Source: Haemonchus contortus
Lineage: Eukaryota > Nematoda > Chromadorea > Rhabditida > Trichostrongylidae
Length of the DNA: 64,000 bases
NCBI GenBank assembly: GCA_000469685.2
Contig: LS997562.1
Span: forward strand, 4,719,515 to 4,783,514
Direction of reading: 5' to 3'
Each line of letters starts with the position of its first letter. The first letter of the stretch is position 1. The notes beneath the pieces are model-generated. The model had not been told where the DNA came from. It saw nothing but the letters and a program-made list of their open reading frames with translations, and did no database searches. Below, in pieces: positions 53,961 through 64,000 of the stretch. The position numbers were made by a program, and so were the translations under genes.

Positions 53961-56079
53961 CTGATGCAATTCAATTTTTACGATTTTCGGGTCTAATTTA
54001 GAGCTCAAGTCAAGAGTGAAGTCAAAAGTCAACATATCGAAAGTCAACGAAGTACTTCAGCTAAACAAAAGTGCTGGCTTCTACATGTTCGCATGGTTCA
54101 TAAGATCGAATACATTCATGTCAGCCAAGCTTGGTACTAGTCAGAGGAAGCAAATCTATGTTATCTCCGTTTTCGAGGATAGAATTTCTTATACGGGCTA
54201 GAAATGTAGTTGCCCGTGAGAAAAAGCATTTTTCGTCGATGTGGCTCTACGATCCGAGAGGAAGTTTTTTGCATGGCGCACTCTGATAGTTGATCAGACC
54301 CAAACAGACAACTACTGATTTGAACGTATCAATACAAATCAAATGTTGTAGTTGTCGCTTGTTATACGAGGCAGAGGAAAGTCAGTTGATCTTTGCTGTT
54401 CTGGATTGCGCCATATATTCGACTTTCTTTCCTAATCGCAGTAGCCTAAAAGCGCATACATGGAAAGGAAAACCACTAATGGAGGCAGGTGTAGTTACAA
54501 GTTTGTGTTTCAATCGTCTCAGACGTTTTGCAGCAATTAAGCGGCTTGCTAGAAATGAAAGATCCAAATGGCCTTCGAGATATCCGATCTACGAGCTTGG
54601 TCATAGTAGTGACGCTGCTTTGCACCGACTAACTACAAATGCGTATGCACCTGAATGAACCTACCATCAAGTGTGTACACAGCAAGTAGTACGAGTTCAA
54701 GATGTCCGATTTGCATCAATGCCTGATAACACTTGTTTTTCTTGCTTTCAATGAATCTGCGACTGAATCGACTACCTTCTGGAATACAACTGATAACTGC
54801 TAAGTAGTTTAATGAAAAAGAAAGTTCACACGTTTAGAGGCAATTTGGCAACTCCCGAAAAATCAGCAGGAACTCTTTCGACTTCTTCAAAATGTGGAGC
54901 AAACCGTGGGATCAGCGTTGTTCAAGAGATTGTAGAAAAAGCGATGCTTGAGTCCGCATCCAGAATGAGTTCGTCCCAAGCGCCCAAAGGCCAGGTGAGC
55001 CAACCTTTTCTTGTGATTTTGTGATGAGCTGGGGTTAAGAAACTAGTAGACCAGAACCCTCTTGACGTCAACTACCACTAGAACCGTGCCGAACCTGAGG
55101 ACATACATCAATACGGCAGATTGCAACGAAAGGAACAAGACAATCACCGACCGGTGAAGTACGCTGGCTTTCTTGGATAGCGAATTGAATGATTGGAGGT
55201 CTACCTTATTTTTTGTTTAGAAATAACGATGGCGATAGGAAAGCTGTACAGGCTTGGGGCCAGCTGGACTTTTGAGAATTATACCAAAAATAGGGCAACC
55301 GGTAACAACAATAGCCTCTCAATGCGGTGTAGATTCGATCGACCAGGATTTTTCAAAACAAAAAAATACAGTCCAATTTTTTCTGAAAAAGTAAGGAAGT
55401 TCAATTTTAAACAGAGACAAACAAAAGAAAGTTGTCAACGTCAAGAAAGCCAAGAAAACCTTTGTTTCATCCTTTACATGAGTTTTGAAAAAGGCGACTG
55501 GAGCAGTGGCAGGTTAACGAATTGCGATGGGCTGAGAACGAAGCATTTGCCGAGCTGACGAGTGTGAAAAGCATAAAAACGTTATAGCTCGGTGGTATAT
55601 CATAATTCTCTCGTTGTTTTTCTTCAGCGATTTCGCCACTCGACTTGGAAGAGGCAGTCACAATGCCTCTATGATTGAGCATGTAGGAAACACCTTTGGG
55701 TCCTGGAGTTAGAGGGTCCTTTGGAGTACGGTCCTTGACGATTTTTACGAACAGAAAACTCAGGTCTCACTCACACGCTGATTATATTGCTTGATAAAAC
55801 TTGGTGTTTCTTGCTATCACCCAGACTTTTGTTGTGATACGCCACACAACCGTTTTCGCCTCAGGACTGTCGGTGCCATCAAGTTAGCCTAAACTTAGGT
55901 CTAGAACTGGTAACCTAAGGGCTACAAGTTATCGTCCATCCTCTACCTATTCAATAGCCCCCAAATCATTCTTTTAGTAAAAAAAAACCCTTCCTGGATT
56001 CGATGAATGAATGCGACACATACAGGCATTACCATGGACTTATTCGATGAACTATTCTTTCAGGCGTTCTAGTACCCTT

Positions 56080-56200
56080 CGATCGACCCCAGAGGAATGG
56101 AAGGTTTAGTTGGTCCCAGCAACTATCAAGCAGGGACTCGATCCATGGACTCGATGAAGTGTCAAATCCGTTCTCCCGGAAGTCTGTACACGCGTTATCG
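56080..56200 (-). repeat. SINE fragment
   Basis: Minus strand contains the B-box region and start of the body (GGTCGATCGAAGG side mirrors CGACCCCAGAGG of the copy at 6974-7250). The tail is missing. Confidence 0.4.
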
Positions 56201-57678
56201 GTAAGATTTTTGTTCTATCAAAAATAAGAAATGTCACAAATACCTCTCCTTTGTAGAAAAATGGTCCTTTAATGTGCACTGTTACTTTCCAACCACCCCC
56301 AGACAGAAGAGATTCACCTTTTCCACTGAATCCTCTCTATTCAGAGTGTTCAGAGTACTTTTTAACAAAAACCAACTTTAAGAAAGGGACCGTCGTAAGG
56401 GAAATTCGAATGCCCGCTTGATAGTGATAAGTTTTAGATATCCACATAGTGCCCTGTCAACGGATATCTGAAGGCTCTCACAATGTCAGCCTGATCGCAT
56501 TCTGTTCGTTATTTCAAGGACCGAGCTGAATTCGAGTATTGAAGTAAACAATCTGACCAAAACTGAGAAAATCTGAAAATTGAAAACGTAGAGTTTTTGC
56601 AAGTACATCGGTATAATTCATAGACGTGCCTGAGCAGCGAGAAAAGAAATGAGGCAGGCGTCAAACAGTCGTAATGAAGAGCCCATCTGTTAACGAGAAA
56701 ATGAGGTGAAAAACTTGACGCGAAAGTGCAACGAGGGATTTGAAATTTCCCGGCACGTGCAAGTCCATGGTCTTGGAGATGGGAGATATAATTTGGAGGC
56801 TTAAAGGACATCAAAGCCTGCTGACTGTAATGAGCTTAATATGGAATGGATCCTGTTCTCCTCGAGGCTAATCCTCGACCACTTCCTACACCCTGTTCAT
56901 TTCGAATTCGGTGGTTCCCATAACATTGCTATGTGTTTCTAATTTGGAACAAAAGGGATCGACCATCTAAAGAAATTGTCAAAATTTAGCTGATCCAAAG
57001 TGATCTGGGAAGGTGAGCTGGGTAAAAAATCTAGCCACAACGAAATCTGGAGTTGAAAGTTAACCAACTGCGCACGTTTCTATGAGACAGTTGTATTGAT
57101 GAGGGTCAGTGACCTCCTACACCACAGTCTTTTTCACTGATTCGAGCAGCTATTTTCAAACAAGAAAAAGCGACGTAGCTGATTCGCTGCCGACTGCCCT
57201 CGGTATTGCCACCCACAGATGATGGATTAGGATCAGGAGCAACTTTCGGAGTTTAATTCGAATCAATAGATCTCAAGGAAGAGGAGAAATCAGAGTGGAA
57301 TCAGTCAAGAGAAATAACTGAATTATAAATAAGGAAATGTTTCTATAGATGATCGATTCGTTGATTCCTTCGTTCTTCGTCGATCACGCTTGCTTTGGTA
57401 TACAGCCACAGATTCAAACTCTATTGAGATCCCCAGAAATGACGTTTTCATTTGTAGGGCGGTTAGAAGCAGGTACAGGCTACTGCTACCGTCCTTCCAT
57501 GTAAGTTTGGGGACAAGTGAGGAATACTGGTGGGACAGGAGCCTTAATTGGCTCAATTGAATCCACTTTTGTACGATCACGAGCAGGAGTTAAGGAAATT
57601 CTGGATACTTCTGGATGAACTTACTGACAGACTCACGCCCTCGTTGGCTCGTAAAAATCGTGGCCCACCGAACTACCC

Positions 57679-57731
57679 AAATTATAGGGCGGTCGAAGGT
57701 GTCGATTTCACCTTCGACCGCTCTATAATTT
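57679..57731. other. Near-perfect 22-bp hairpin
   Basis: AATTATAGGGCGGTCGAAGGT and its inverse (one mismatch) flank a 9-nt loop (57701-57709). It stands alone in sequence with no recognised gene. It could be a small-RNA source, a fossil transposon end or chance; the stem is shorter than a normal pre-miRNA. Confidence 0.5.
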
Positions 57732-58779
57732 TCACGGGAACGTCTGCCGCGAGCTGTTAAAACTTCTTCCTAGTTTTTTGAGGAGGAACACATTTTCGAG
57801 CAGCAGGAGCTTTGACTTCAGAAATGATATACCGTTCATCGGTAAAGGAAACTGGAAGGAGTTCAACAGCTTCTAGAACGGGATGGAGTTTAAATGCTCA
57901 GAACGGATTTAAGACTTCTGCTTTTCAGTAGACGATGGTAATGCCGAATTTCCGGAACAGCGGGAGGAAAGAGAAGGAAAAACTGAGCAGCAGATTATCT
58001 CCTGCCTCTACTGTATGAAGTGCTTTAAAAAGGATAATCCTTGATTTCGGGGGAAAACTCGTACCCAAGGTGAGCTAAATTTATATACAGACTTAACTAT
58101 ATAAGCTAAATAAAGGCAAACTTACGAGCTATGGTCCTTATTAAGGACAACTCGAGCCAAATATCAGTAATTCGGGTGAGAAGCGATCAAGTGATCGGAA
58201 AAAAGGGTCCAGTACGGTCCGACTCGATGGGACGGAAAAAGGAGGAGTCGTTTGTAGTAGCTCGAGAGCGTTCGAAGACAAGAACGAACTGCTTTCGAAG
58301 TCGACACTTCAGTTCCCTGTAGCTTCAGAGGCAGTAAGGCAGCCAAGGCCGAATTTATCGAGAGATCGTGGAATTGAGCACTCCGTGTCCGGTCCGGCTC
58401 AGGAAAAAATTTAGAAAAGCTGATTCAAAGGTTGCGTTGCATTTTGGCGCTACGCGTTTTTAGTGGACATGACTTTGTAGTCATCACCAAACTCGTCAGA
58501 TTTTCCATGATAAAAGATCCAATGGTGGTCTCTCCGTAGATTCAACTTCGGTTTAAAGGCAAAGTTCACGATAATTCTGAGGTACCATTTTTAGGTTGAA
58601 AAGCGAAAGTGTTGATGTAGAGGAGTACATCGGCGGCAAAGAAAACAAGGAAATCCGCCTGCTTCACCCTTTAAAAAATAGTGGACGTGAAGATTGTACG
58701 AGATCATCTTGACAGAAATGGCATGTAAGGGGTTTTTGGACGAGATTTAACTTGCTTCCATTGTGCAAAGAACGGACTA

Positions 58780-59065
58780 CATCAAACCATAAATGCCCAG
58801 AATTGCCTTTCACTGTCGCTATGGGTCATGAGAAGTTGTCCGAACGTCCCACATTGATCGCCTTATAAATGGTGCAGCCTCTACAAAGCCGATGAAACTC
58901 GTCCACTAGGGCTGTAGCCTTCACACGATACAATCCCTGGTTCCTTATTGTTCCCTATCCACGACGTATTTCGCCCTTATAACGACAGGTGTGGTAGGGG
59001 AGCCTCGAATTCATACTAGATGGAAATTCCAGAATTAATTTTATCAAGAGCTGTGCCTTTAAATC
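58780..59065 (-). repeat. Dispersed repeat family B copy
   Basis: Inverse of the 19925-20235 copy over most of its length (GGTGCAGCCTCTACA, GGGAGCCTCGAATTCAT). It lies in the 54-61 kb stretch where no gene was recognised. Confidence 0.5.
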
Positions 59066-61336
59066 GTGAAAGTATTGCAGGAGTACCGATGGGTCAGCAT
59101 CACTGATACTCGTAAAAATCTGCAATATACCACCAATACACTACTTCCTCGATAGACACATGTGCTCGAACCCGTCAGCAGAGGCTGAATAGTAGACTGA
59201 CCCACAGAATCACCCTGTAGACCAACTCAAGAAGAATGATGCTGAAGCGAATAGCAGTCTTAAGAATTACTAGTAGTCGAATTCTTGAGAACGGAGTGGC
59301 AGTAGTCGCTTCAGAAGTTATGAGTTGAATCCAAACCAAATGAGGTGATTCCACCTTTCAGCTTACCGAAGTCACAAAGAAGAATGGTAGTACTCTGACA
59401 TGAATTTTGGACAATATTTTAGCAAACAGAATAACTTTCTCGGAGTATTCTCTTCTGTGGAACGCATTTGTAGGGGCCCATGATTACTGCCCCGTTTTTA
59501 CGACTAATTTAATAGTAATGCATGAATGGCAAATCGCTTAATGCTGACTAATATTCTTCGTGAAATGAAATTATCAAAGCTAATGGTCTCGCTGGTAACG
59601 AAAGGAACGAAAGAAATGATCAAAATCTAAAGAGACGAGGTCCACTTTTTTTCTGGTGGGATTTTGAGAATGAGCTGTATTTTGAGGCTTTTCCTAAGCT
59701 CGCTCGTTGACCGGAAAATGAATATATTTTGCATTTTAAAAACACTTGATGAAAGTTCTCGAAAACTCAACGAACTTTTCCAACTTCTTCTTCATCCCAG
59801 AAAAAGTGGGGGTCTTCGTCCCAATAGAAATCTGGGGCTAATCAGGAAGAAAGGTGCCAAACAATCTGAAGTTTGGTCTCCGAATTATGAGGGCAGTAGT
59901 AGCCTTCCAGGAGTAGCATTACATGACATATGATCCAGCCGTCTTACATGGTTCTCAAGACTCTGCCGTCCCTCACTGGCTACCTATGTGAACCATTTAA
60001 TTTCTCTATATCAGTCAAATAAGACTTGCTAACGATGCAATCAAAATTTCAACGGTCTTAACGGTTTTTTATTGTCTCTTGTAATATGAGAAGAGGGTTC
60101 GAAGACGGGATATATGATCGCTGAAGCGATTAAGTTTCACTTCTTACACTACTTCCTCTTGTTGAGCGGTTGCCGTTAGTTTCACAGCACGAAACGGGTG
60201 ACTAGCCCTTTCTGACATCTAATTTCACTGGATACTTACGTTTTATACTATCTTTTTTTGCATAGAGCCACGCCAAAGAAAAGCTTCTGGGAATTTTTTC
60301 GTTTTTTTTTTCTTCGACATGGGTCCGTGCTCTTTCCGGATGAAAAGATTTTATTTCAATTCTCTGCTATAGTTGCTAGATATTTTAAAATTCTGTTCCC
60401 CTTTTTCTATTTTTTTACGAATTTTTCTACCTGAGATTCAACTCGCTCTAGCTTTGTGTAGACTTTTTAACAGTATAGCTCCTCTCTCGATGCCATCACA
60501 ACAAAGTTAACGACCTGCAAACAAGTGAATAAGTAAACAAATAAATAAAAAAATAAGTAAGTGTTAAATTTTGGGAAATTCTTCATCGGTTTCAGTTCCC
60601 GTCCCCTCCTCTCTGCCATGTAGTCGCTGAAATTCACACCAATTCCTTGTAAAATAATATTTTTACTTTGTGAAGGATTTTTTATTCATTTTTTTACTCT
60701 GTTAATCTTTGCCTGACTCTTCTACTTCGGTACTTTATTTATCTGCGGCCTGAACTCACAATTTGGTGAGGCTGTCGAAACAGTGCCCTGGCTGGAATCT
60801 GTCTACGGACACCCCGCTCTCCTGCAACCTCCCTATCAACTAATCTGATTAGGCTAAGCCAATGAAGGCTTGATATCGATCTCACCTTAATAAGTCATTA
60901 GAAAATCGAATGAAATTTTTGACGATTTTCTTTATTACATTTGCATACCAAAATTGGAGAATTGCTGGGGAGTTTCAGGAGGAATTTTGCTCCAGATCAA
61001 GCCGGTTCGGAGCATATTTTTCTTATAATTGCTTCAGCTCCGGCTTACCACTTGCTGTCACGCACCTGCCAAGTCATTTCAGTTCTTTTCCGTTCTTGCC
61101 TTCCATCTGATACGACTGCCTATCAAAAGGAATGACTGCCAAATGGGGGAGGCATTCCTTAAGTGTGACCGAATCGATCCTTTCCTGAGTTTTCTTTTGG
61201 CTCAGAATTCACGAATGTTGGCTTGGAAAGCTATCTCACCAGACAGTTCCTCTCGAGCAAAAATCATGATCACCTTTCCTACAGACACAGGTCTGCATAT
61301 GGAAAAGTTTTTCTTGGCAAATTCGGTCTTCTATAC

Positions 61337-61515
61337 TTATGTTGTTGACAAATAGCCGATTCGACTCTGTCTTTGAATCTTCTAACATTCACTGAAGAGC
61401 CGCCAGCCGTTGGAGTTATGCTTATCGGCGTACTAATCGTTCCGATGACTCCCAAGGGATTACCGCCGCTAGCGCTCTCCATTAAAATTGGTACTTGAAA
61501 ATCGTCGTTAAACAA
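61337..61515 (-). CDS. Probable exon of an unidentified gene
   Basis: Between a GTCAG acceptor and a GTATAG donor the minus strand encodes LFNDDFQVPILMESASG followed by a Gly/Ser/Thr/Pro-rich stretch (ISTPISITPTAGGSS) and VNVRRFKDRVESAICQQH. Codon choice and composition look coding, unlike the AT-rich flanks. I do not recognise the family. It may belong with the possible exon at 62110-62264, but the phases do not join directly, so at least one exon would be missing between them. Confidence 0.35.
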
Positions 61516-62109
61516 CTGACATTAATGCCAGCGATCCCGTCCGCGTGAGCGTATCGAATTTCATGTTACAATGTTTATTTGCACACTGGCTGTGTACTAC
61601 ATGTGTATTAATGATAAATTGGAAGTTTTCCCGAAAAATCGATTTATTGATCACTTTCTACTTTGGTACCCGAATCCAATCTTTCCTATACTTCTTTGGT
61701 AGGGATTTTGAATCACTCTTTAGCGTCTTCTCAGACCCTTTCTTAGTCTTTCCACTGTTGGGTTATTACAACTATTGCGCTACTCATTTTCATTATTCTC
61801 TCAAAGTTTCATTACCTCGAATGAAGATGAAATTTAGCTTTTTTTGATTTTTTTAAAGAAATCATTGCCTATATGATTGAACAGAAAGGATAGGATCAAG
61901 TGAATCGCACCAGCCCCCCCCCCCCCTCCCCTCCCCCTCTTCCTCCAATGGATAATACGTGATTTGGCAGTCTCGAAAAAATTTTCTCTTACATTTATGA
62001 CAATATATTCTTTCTTACCACTGAATTTTTTTTGATATTGTTTTGTGATTTTGACTAAGACGTGAATTTCGAGTTCCTTTGTATCTACCATGTCGTCCTC
62101 ATCACTCAC

Positions 62110-62264
62110 AGACCGCTTTCCAAACTTGGGCTCTCGTCAGGAGTCAATGAAGAACAAATGAATGGAACATTTTTCATGGACGCTTTTCCGATTAATCGCC
62201 TTTCCTCGCATTTGGCCTGCGCCAGCCCGGCGGTCTGCCTCAGTAACTTCTTGACCGCTTTCTT
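62110..62264 (-). CDS. Possible exon of an unidentified gene
   Basis: The minus strand reads KKAVKKLLRQTAGLAQAKC, then EERRLIGKASMKNVPF and a Ser/Pro/Glu-rich end, with a good GTGAGT donor. G/C-ending codons are frequent in its first half. The acceptor (CGATAG) is weak, and the plus strand is open over the same bases with an acceptor CTCACAG at the same edge, so strand is uncertain. Family unknown. Confidence 0.3.
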
Positions 62265-62453
62265 CTATCGAGTTAGTATCGAATCGTAGCCCCAAGCGTC
62301 ATAGCCACGACTATCGGAGTTTTGAAGAGTATCCTTTTCTCCATGGTTTTCCATTTCACAAAGATCATTGCTCAAAGAATCATTCGCTAAAGTTTGCCCA
62401 TTTTCTGATTTTCATTAGTACGGTATTAAGGTTTCCAAGTCGTTGTATCACCC

Positions 62454-62582
62454 CCAGTTACAGTTCGTTTCCACTACTCGGAAGAAGAAGTCAAGAAAAA
62501 GTGGTCTGTGGGCGCTGCTAAAATCCATTATAAAAAGAGCATGGACGGACATTTCGGCAACATTGCACGCAAAACATTTGAA
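62454..62582 (+). CDS. Possible terminal coding exon, plus strand
   Basis: After a TTACAG acceptor a frame reads FHYSEEEVKKKWSVGAAK, IHYKKSMDGHFGNIARK, then TFE and TAA. The Lys/Glu-rich, low-complexity-free sequence looks coding, but three frames plus the reverse strand are open here and no partner exon was found. Treat as a candidate only. Confidence 0.25.
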
Positions 62583-63794
62583 TAAGAATTCTCCCTGTGA
62601 TTTGTTCTGCTCTACAAAGGAGAGAATCGTTCTGAGGTGTAATATTTATAAACCATCGAATGGTAACCAAGTTAAGTGCCAACCCATTTCAAAGTTAGTT
62701 TTTTCTTCATTCTTTGCTCTCCTTTCCCTCATTCTCTTCCACCCTGCCACAATTTCAGCCGTAATCTCAAAAAATCTACTGATCCTAAATCTCCTACCTA
62801 CTTGAGATTCCACTGGCGCTACTAAGAAATGCTTATCTCTGGCTTGCCTGATATCGTACAGGCAGATTGCCCAAAGGAGTGGACTGCTGAGCACAATTCG
62901 GTCCCATCGCTTCTGTAAATCTGAAAAACTTGCATAATCATTTGTTCTAAATGGTTGTCGCGGAACGTCAAGCAATCGCCGGGTTCTTGCATAGCCTGAA
63001 GGGATTGCCGACGAGCTTTTGTCTTTCATATAAGCCCTTTGCTCAGAAAAGCCCTCCTAAACCATCATGGACGAGTGCGCTTTGTGTTCTAATCCTTGAG
63101 TGACTGCGATTGCAAGCTTTGAGTGCGATGGCCAGAACGTCGAGCGCCCCATTACTTCCTCACCCTTTATGGAAACTCTTCGCTTACCGTCTTTTCATTT
63201 TTCCGTACTTACTTCCCATTAATGATTGTTATAAGTCATTCAAGGAGCAATATTTTGAGCAGAAGTAAATCTGACTGTAAATGAAATTAACTGAAATATT
63301 TTGTAACTTCTCTTATAATCTTTTGAAACATACCCCGTCAGTTTAAATTCAAAAACCACTGTTTTTCTTAGGCAATTTTGTGCAATTTGTAAAAACCATC
63401 AAATCGACTACGACAAGACTTATCAAAAAATTAAAAGCTCAATTATATTGCATATCATTGATTAGGTTAGGTCAATAAAGAGCACTGAAAATGTTTGTAA
63501 AATTTTTCTGGGAAAAGTAGAAGCGAGAAAATGAAAAACCACATTTCTTAGCTAATTAGTTTCTAATTCAACTGAAATAAAACAAAAAATACTAAACGAG
63601 CCAAAATTTAAAAAAATAAACTTAAGCATGGCTAGGAAGCAAAACTATTTACAAATATTTCTTGGTTCAGATTTTTCCGAATGATTGCTGATTTTTCGGG
63701 TTCCAATAGACTTACCATATCACCAGTGAGCTGAGTAGTTATTGAACGTTTTTTCCGCCGTGGTTTTAGCGCTTTTAGTATAACTTCTTACGTT
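62583..63794. other. AT-rich stretch upstream of the secreted-protein gene
   Basis: Holds the minus-strand open frame 62646-63029, whose coding status is unclear, then AT-rich DNA from about 63200 that probably includes the promoter of the gene at 63840. No repeat family recognised. Confidence 0.35.
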
Positions 63795-63806
63795 TTCTTT
63801 TTTCAG
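63795..63806 (+). promoter_or_regulatory. Splice acceptor ahead of the secreted-protein gene, possible trans-splice site
   Basis: CTTTTTTCAG lies 33 nt before the ATG of the gene at 63840 and no upstream coding exon is seen. In nematodes this layout is typical for a spliced-leader acceptor at the end of an outron; a 5' UTR intron is the alternative. Confidence 0.4.
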
Positions 63807-63839
63807 AATTGATATGTGACGTCATCGAATTCGACGATA

Positions 63840-64000
63840 ATGCGTTTCGAACTCCTGATTGCGCTTACCGTCGGCGTTGTGATAGCTCCAGGTACATATG
63901 AATGGAACATTTAAAAAACTGAGCTCTCTTTTAGTTCAAGTCTATGTTCCCCTTTCGAGGACGGCTCTGGTAATTCTCAGTTCAAACAGTGGAGTACTTG
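63840..64000 (+). CDS. Start of a gene for a secreted or membrane protein (truncated by window edge)
   Basis: Exon 1 is 63840-63891 and encodes MRFELLIALTVGVVIAP plus one base, a typical signal peptide (polar start, hydrophobic core, small residues). A GTACAT donor follows. After a 43-nt intron an acceptor CTCTCTTTTAG leads into exon 2 from 63935, whose only frame compatible with phase 1 (VQVYVPLSRTALVIL...) stays open to the window end; the frame starting at the exon's first base hits TAA. The product cannot be named from 39 residues. It is transcribed away from the kinase and receptor genes. Confidence 0.55.

Larger units (their letters stand above)
53961..61336. other. Long stretch with no recognised gene
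   Basis: It should contain the missing signal-peptide exon and promoter of the receptor gene. I see a SINE fragment, a family B copy and the hairpin at 57679. Open frames such as 54290-54658 (plus) and 56509-56814 (minus) show no known motif. At 60910 a plus-strand frame starts MKFLTIFFITFAYQNW, like a signal peptide, but nothing supports it further. Confidence 0.4.

Noticed and set aside
54290..54658. Plus-strand 122-residue open frame
   Set aside because: No recognisable domain, signal peptide or splice context; length is possible by chance.
55467..55682. Minus-strand MLFTLVSSANA segment as the receptor signal peptide
   Set aside because: Too short and without a donor in the right phase for the first receptor exon seen at 53885-53960.
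62646..63029. Minus-strand 127-residue open frame as a gene
   Set aside because: No known motif, no clear splice partners, and other frames are equally open; left as undecided.
1..64000. CRISPR array, bacterial operon or phage genes
   Set aside because: Introns, transposon types and gene content are animal; the direct repeats present are transposon or microsatellite sequence.

Overview
The window reads as genomic DNA of a nematode, most likely a strongylid (clade V) parasite. The genes have many short exons with T-rich TTTCAG/TTTTAG acceptors. The repeats are RTE-type LINEs, Tc3-like and mariner elements, tRNA-derived SINEs and long foldback elements. All assignments come from reading the sequence; nothing was searched against a database.

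The main content is a head-to-tail array of three minus-strand genes for non-receptor tyrosine kinases (K1 about 1.0-14.5 kb, K2 about 16.0-25.1 kb, K3 about 32.0-48.6 kb). Each encodes a charged N-terminal linker, one SH2 domain, a Fes/Fer-type kinase domain and a basic Ser/Arg-rich C-terminal extension. I rebuilt 14 exons per gene. Exons 5 to 12 have identical or near-identical lengths and identical splice phases in all three copies, so the array arose by tandem duplication of a whole gene. The copies also share a 19-bp block 18-19 nt upstream of each start codon and similar sequence just after each stop codon. The tails and N-terminal linkers diverge most; K3 has a tail built from 15-residue Ser-rich repeats. 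The expanded SH2-kinase group of nematodes (the spe-8/Fer-like group of C. elegans) is linked with sperm, so a germline role is possible but is inference.

Upstream of K3 on the same strand lies a nicotinic acetylcholine receptor subunit gene (49.66-53.96 kb, 14 exons seen, signal-peptide exon not found). It has the 13-residue Cys-loop and four membrane segments but no vicinal cysteines in loop C, so it is a non-alpha subunit resembling the UNC-29/LEV-1/ACR-2 group. At the right edge a plus-strand gene begins with a clear signal peptide (63.84 kb). Between 54 and 63 kb I recognise no known gene; two stretches (61.34-61.52 and 62.11-62.26 kb, minus) look like exons of an unidentified gene.

Mobile DNA fills the large introns and the spacers: an RTE LINE in K1 intron 1, a second RTE family and a full-length mariner in K3 intron 1, a TAA-flanked foldback element in K3 intron 6, two rearranged Tc3-like elements and a larger foldback between K2 and K3, several SINE copies, and long poly-G/poly-C tracts, the longest 36 bases.
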